From an uncultured bacterium (lineage in GTDB: Bacteria > Nitrospirota > Thermodesulfovibrionia > Thermodesulfovibrionales > CALJEL01), in the NCBI GenBank assembly GCA_938074335.1, contig CALJEL010000031.1, forward strand, positions 1-42,174: 42,174 nt of DNA, written 5' to 3'. The notes under the pieces are model-generated. The model was not told where the DNA came from. It did not search any database and saw only the letters and a program-made list of their open reading frames with translations. Below, piece by piece: positions 40,100 through 42,174 of this stretch (its first letter is position 1; each line of letters begins with the position of its first letter). The position numbers were made by a program, and so were the translations under genes.

Positions 40100-41282
40100 T
40101 AACAATGCCCGAGGCATGCACGAGCGTTGTTATAAGGCCTGATTTTCCAAATACCGGTTCTGCCAGGTAATTTCCTCTGTCTTCAATTATCTTCACCCTT
40201 ACAAAGTCTGTCCTTCCTGGAGAGGAAGGGATGTTTTTTGTAAGGATTGCCCTTAAAGTCTTGGGGATACTTGGTGAGGTATCTCCTGCAAGGGTCTTGA
40301 TAACAGGTTTTATGAAATTTAAAAAACATACAGTAGCTGCTGCAGGATGCCCTGGTATTCCAAAGACAGGCACATTATTTACAATCCCTGCTATGGTTGG
40401 TTTTCCTGGCTTCATTGTTACACCATGAAAGAGTAACCCGGGGCTTCCAAGCTCATCTATTGCCCTTGCTGTAAAGTCCCTTGTGCCAACAGAGCTTCCG
40501 CCACTTATAAGGACCATCTGTGAGCTTTCACAGGCCCTTTTAATGGTATCCCTGATCAGGGTATAATCATCCCTGATGATACCCATCCTTTGAGGTATCC
40601 CACCAGCTTCAATAACAAGGCCTGCAAGATTGTAAGAATTAATATCTCGGACCTGACCCGGGGCAGGTTTTTCTCCAGGAGGGATTATCTCATCACCTGT
40701 TGAGATTATGGATACAAGGGGTTTTTTATAGACCTCTATCTCTGTTATCCCAAGACCTGCAAGGGCACCTATGTCCTGAGGCCTGAGTTTATGACCCTTT
40801 TTAAGGACAAGCTCACCTCTTTTGATATCCTCATCTCTCCTTATGACATTTTCACCTGGTGCCACAGATCTCAATATCTCTATAAGCCTTTCATCCACAG
40901 GTGCTGTATGCTCAAGCATTATGACAGCATCGCTTCCCTCAGGAAGCATCCCGCCTGTTGCAATCTTCATTGCCTTTCCTCTGGAAAGCCTGGTGGATGG
41001 TATTTCACCCATCTTTATCTCTCCTGAAAATTCAAGATAAAGGGGTATTGTCTCAGAGGCACCAAAGGTATCAGCGCTTATTACTGCATAACCATCCACA
41101 CTGGAGCGATCAAAGCCTGGGAGGTCCTCTTTTGAATAGATATCTTCTGCAAGGATTCTTGAGAGAGCATCTTCTATGGAGACCCTTTCAGCATCCGGAG
41201 TAAAGTCAGGAAGGTTTTCGAGTATCTTCTGAAGCCCCTCCTTTACAGAGACAGCCCTTTGCCTTCCGAGCATCTCCTTCAT
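40035..41282 (-). CDS. moeA: Molybdopterin molybdenumtransferase MoeA
   Basis: Inserts molybdenum into adenylylated molybdopterin. 415 residues with four-domain structure: LPGFDRSSVDGYAVISADTF, KIATGGMLPEGSDAVIMLEH, STGDEIIPPGEKPAPGQVRD, LISGGSSVGTRDFTARAI, MKPGKPTIAGIVNNVPVFGI and PGHPAAATVCFL. Domain IV is at the C-terminus, whose coding end overlaps recO convergently. Implies molybdo- or tungstoenzymes elsewhere in the genome. Confidence 0.96.
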   Translation of the reverse strand: MKEMLGRQRAVSVKEGLQKILENLPDFTPDAERVSIEDALSRILAEDIYSKEDLPGFDRSSVDGYAVISADTFGASETIPLYLEFSGEIKMGEIPSTRLSRGKAMKIATGGMLPEGSDAVIMLEHTAPVDERLIEILRSVAPGENVIRRDEDIKRGELVLKKGHKLRPQDIGALAGLGITEIEVYKKPLVSIISTGDEIIPPGEKPAPGQVRDINSYNLAGLVIEAGGIPQRMGIIRDDYTLIRDTIKRACESSQMVLISGGSSVGTRDFTARAIDELGSPGLLFHGVTMKPGKPTIAGIVNNVPVFGIPGHPAAATVCFLNFIKPVIKTLAGDTSPSIPKTLRAILTKNIPSSPGRTDFVRVKIIEDRGNYLAEPVFGKSGLITTLVHASGIVIIPDERLGAAEGETVEVILFE

Positions 41283-41284
41283 GT

Positions 41285-41986
41285 TTAGAATTCTATGAAG
41301 GGTTTTTTCCTGGTAACACTGGAGCGGTCTTCTTTAATCAGGATATCAAGCATCCTGTCAAGGGATTCTTCATGGAGTTTCCTTATCTCCCTTGACCAGA
41401 GTTCTGAAGGTGTGGTGGATAAATTTCTATTAAGGATGGATAGATACATAAGACCCTTAAAAAGCCTCTTATTTGTCTTGAAAGAGAAAAGGGCGCTCTC
41501 AAGGCAGTCTTTCAGAAAAAGGTCATTTCTCTTCTGGATCTTTTTATTTATTGTCACTGCCTCAAGCCAGTATCTTGTATCTATGAGCCTGTCTGCCCTG
41601 AGTTCAAGGACTGTATGGTTAAGACCAATTTTTGAGGCAAGGTCTTCATGGGCAACTGTATCAGAGGCAAGATGACAGAGATAACCATATACAAAGGCCT
41701 TTTGAGAATTATCCTCTGCCTTTTCAAGCATGTTGAAACCAACTTCCCAGTTGTGGGAATTCTTTTCAGGTGGAAGGAGTCCCTTGGCAAAGATTATATC
41801 TGCCACTATATTCCCGTAGAGAAAGTCCTCCCTGTATCTTGAAAGAAGATAAAAGAGATTGGCTGGAAGGATAGCGGAGAGATAAAAGACCTCATTGCCA
41901 AGGTATATATGGGTAAGAGGCCCCCAGGCAAAGGCACTGTCAGGAATAAAAATAATACCTGCAATAAAGAATACTAAAAAGGACAT
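41285..41986 (-). CDS. Zinc-dependent phospholipase C-like protein
   Basis: 233 residues. A signal peptide (LVFFIAGIIFIPDSAFA) is followed directly by WGPLTHIYLGNEV, so the mature N-terminus would be Trp, a zinc ligand in this family. Later His/Asp ligands include RYREDFLYGNIVAD, NSHNWEVGFNML and YGYLCHLASDTVAHEDL. It is a probable secreted or periplasmic metal-dependent hydrolase; substrate unknown. It precedes moeA by two bases on the same strand. Confidence 0.82.
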   Translation of the reverse strand: MSFLVFFIAGIIFIPDSAFAWGPLTHIYLGNEVFYLSAILPANLFYLLSRYREDFLYGNIVADIIFAKGLLPPEKNSHNWEVGFNMLEKAEDNSQKAFVYGYLCHLASDTVAHEDLASKIGLNHTVLELRADRLIDTRYWLEAVTINKKIQKRNDLFLKDCLESALFSFKTNKRLFKGLMYLSILNRNLSTTPSELWSREIRKLHEESLDRMLDILIKEDRSSVTRKKPFIEF

Positions 41987-42038
41987 AACATATAATAGCT
42001 TAAGAGCCCTGTAAAAATCTATTAGTTTGGCTCACCCT

Positions 42039-42108
42039 GTGGTTACTATATTGAAATGTCACACATAATTACTATTTTAAAATGTCACATATATGGTAGT
42101 CTCCTTCT
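42039..42108 (+). mobile_element. Left end of an insertion sequence
   Basis: This 70-base segment is identical to 24520-24589. It has two TGTCACA-type direct sub-repeats (GAAATGTCACACA and AAAATGTCACATA). A probable transposase gene starts 31 bases downstream and runs off the window. Confidence 0.75.
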
Positions 42109-42138
42109 TAAGGATGAGAACATTTTAAGGAGGAGGCT

Positions 42139-42174
42139 ATGCAGAAAAGATACCTTATCACGGAGGAAGAGATG
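42139..42174 (+). CDS. Start of a probable transposase (cut by window end)
   Basis: AAGGAGGAGG precedes an ATG whose first twelve codons read MQKRYLITEEEM. The short N-terminus resembles helix-turn-helix starts of integrase-core transposases. Assignment rests mainly on position inside the element end. The rest lies outside the window. Confidence 0.55.
   Translation, partial: MQKRYLITEEEM

Noticed and set aside
1-42174. tRNA, rRNA or phage att site
   Set aside because: No cloverleaf with GTTCRANYC arm in the right context, no rRNA sequence and no integrase gene were found.

Overview
This 42 kb window is chromosomal DNA of a Gram-negative, probably anaerobic bacterium. Evidence for that is a heptosyltransferase for LPS, a porin fragment, lipoprotein signals, a minimal SufB/SufC pair and an AcsE-like methyltetrahydrofolate methyltransferase of the Wood-Ljungdahl type. 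The protein mix and the abundant modular intergenic repeats suggest a Nitrospirota lineage (Thermodesulfovibrio relatives), but that is inference and no rRNA gene is present. No tRNA, rRNA or CRISPR array was seen.

Layout. 1-555: repeat and an internally deleted insertion-sequence remnant abutting the arsR promoter. 595-4045: an ArsR-controlled operon (permease, thiol-disulfide proteins, TauE/SafE permease, CcdA). 4055-5183: a gene graveyard with FmdE, TauE, an OB-like protein and a Crp/Fnr regulator, all reduced to fragments. 5198-6482: CDF metal exporter and two small ORFs. 6572-9703: porin fragment, then sufC and sufB separated by repeats and a DUF433/PIN-like toxin-antitoxin pair. 10088-18529: malic enzyme, ndk, a cation exchanger, a YwiC-like protein, a WaaF-GmhB fusion, surE, an FAD dehydrogenase and pcm. 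18795-21491: two tiny ORFs convergent with a pair of CARF-domain genes (Cas02710-type CARF-HEPN and NE0113-type). 21901-24098: glycerate kinase and mannosyl-3-phosphoglycerate phosphatase. 24113-27008: a broken B12-binding gene, a solo insertion-sequence end, and a lytic transglycosylase. 27415-30049: acsE-like, tpiA, secG, rsmA. 30046-34758 (minus): PPC-domain protein, LivK-like lipoprotein, thiE, accC, accB, efp. 35328-40099: PA2779/C39/TPR cluster, aspartate aminotransferase, era, bifunctional nuclease, recO. 40035-41986 (minus): moeA and a zinc phospholipase C-like protein. 42039-42174: the left end of an insertion sequence with the first codons of its probable transposase.

How it works together. 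Most genes are housekeeping, in tight operons with 1-4 base overlaps. The unusual layer is a family of palindromic and modular repeats in nearly every long intergenic gap. One copy is also read in frame inside glycerate kinase, as Rickettsia palindromic elements are. Several genes have a -10 box 5-6 bases before the start codon, so leaderless transcription looks common here. The orphan CARF pair suggests cyclic-oligonucleotide signalling without a CRISPR locus in view.
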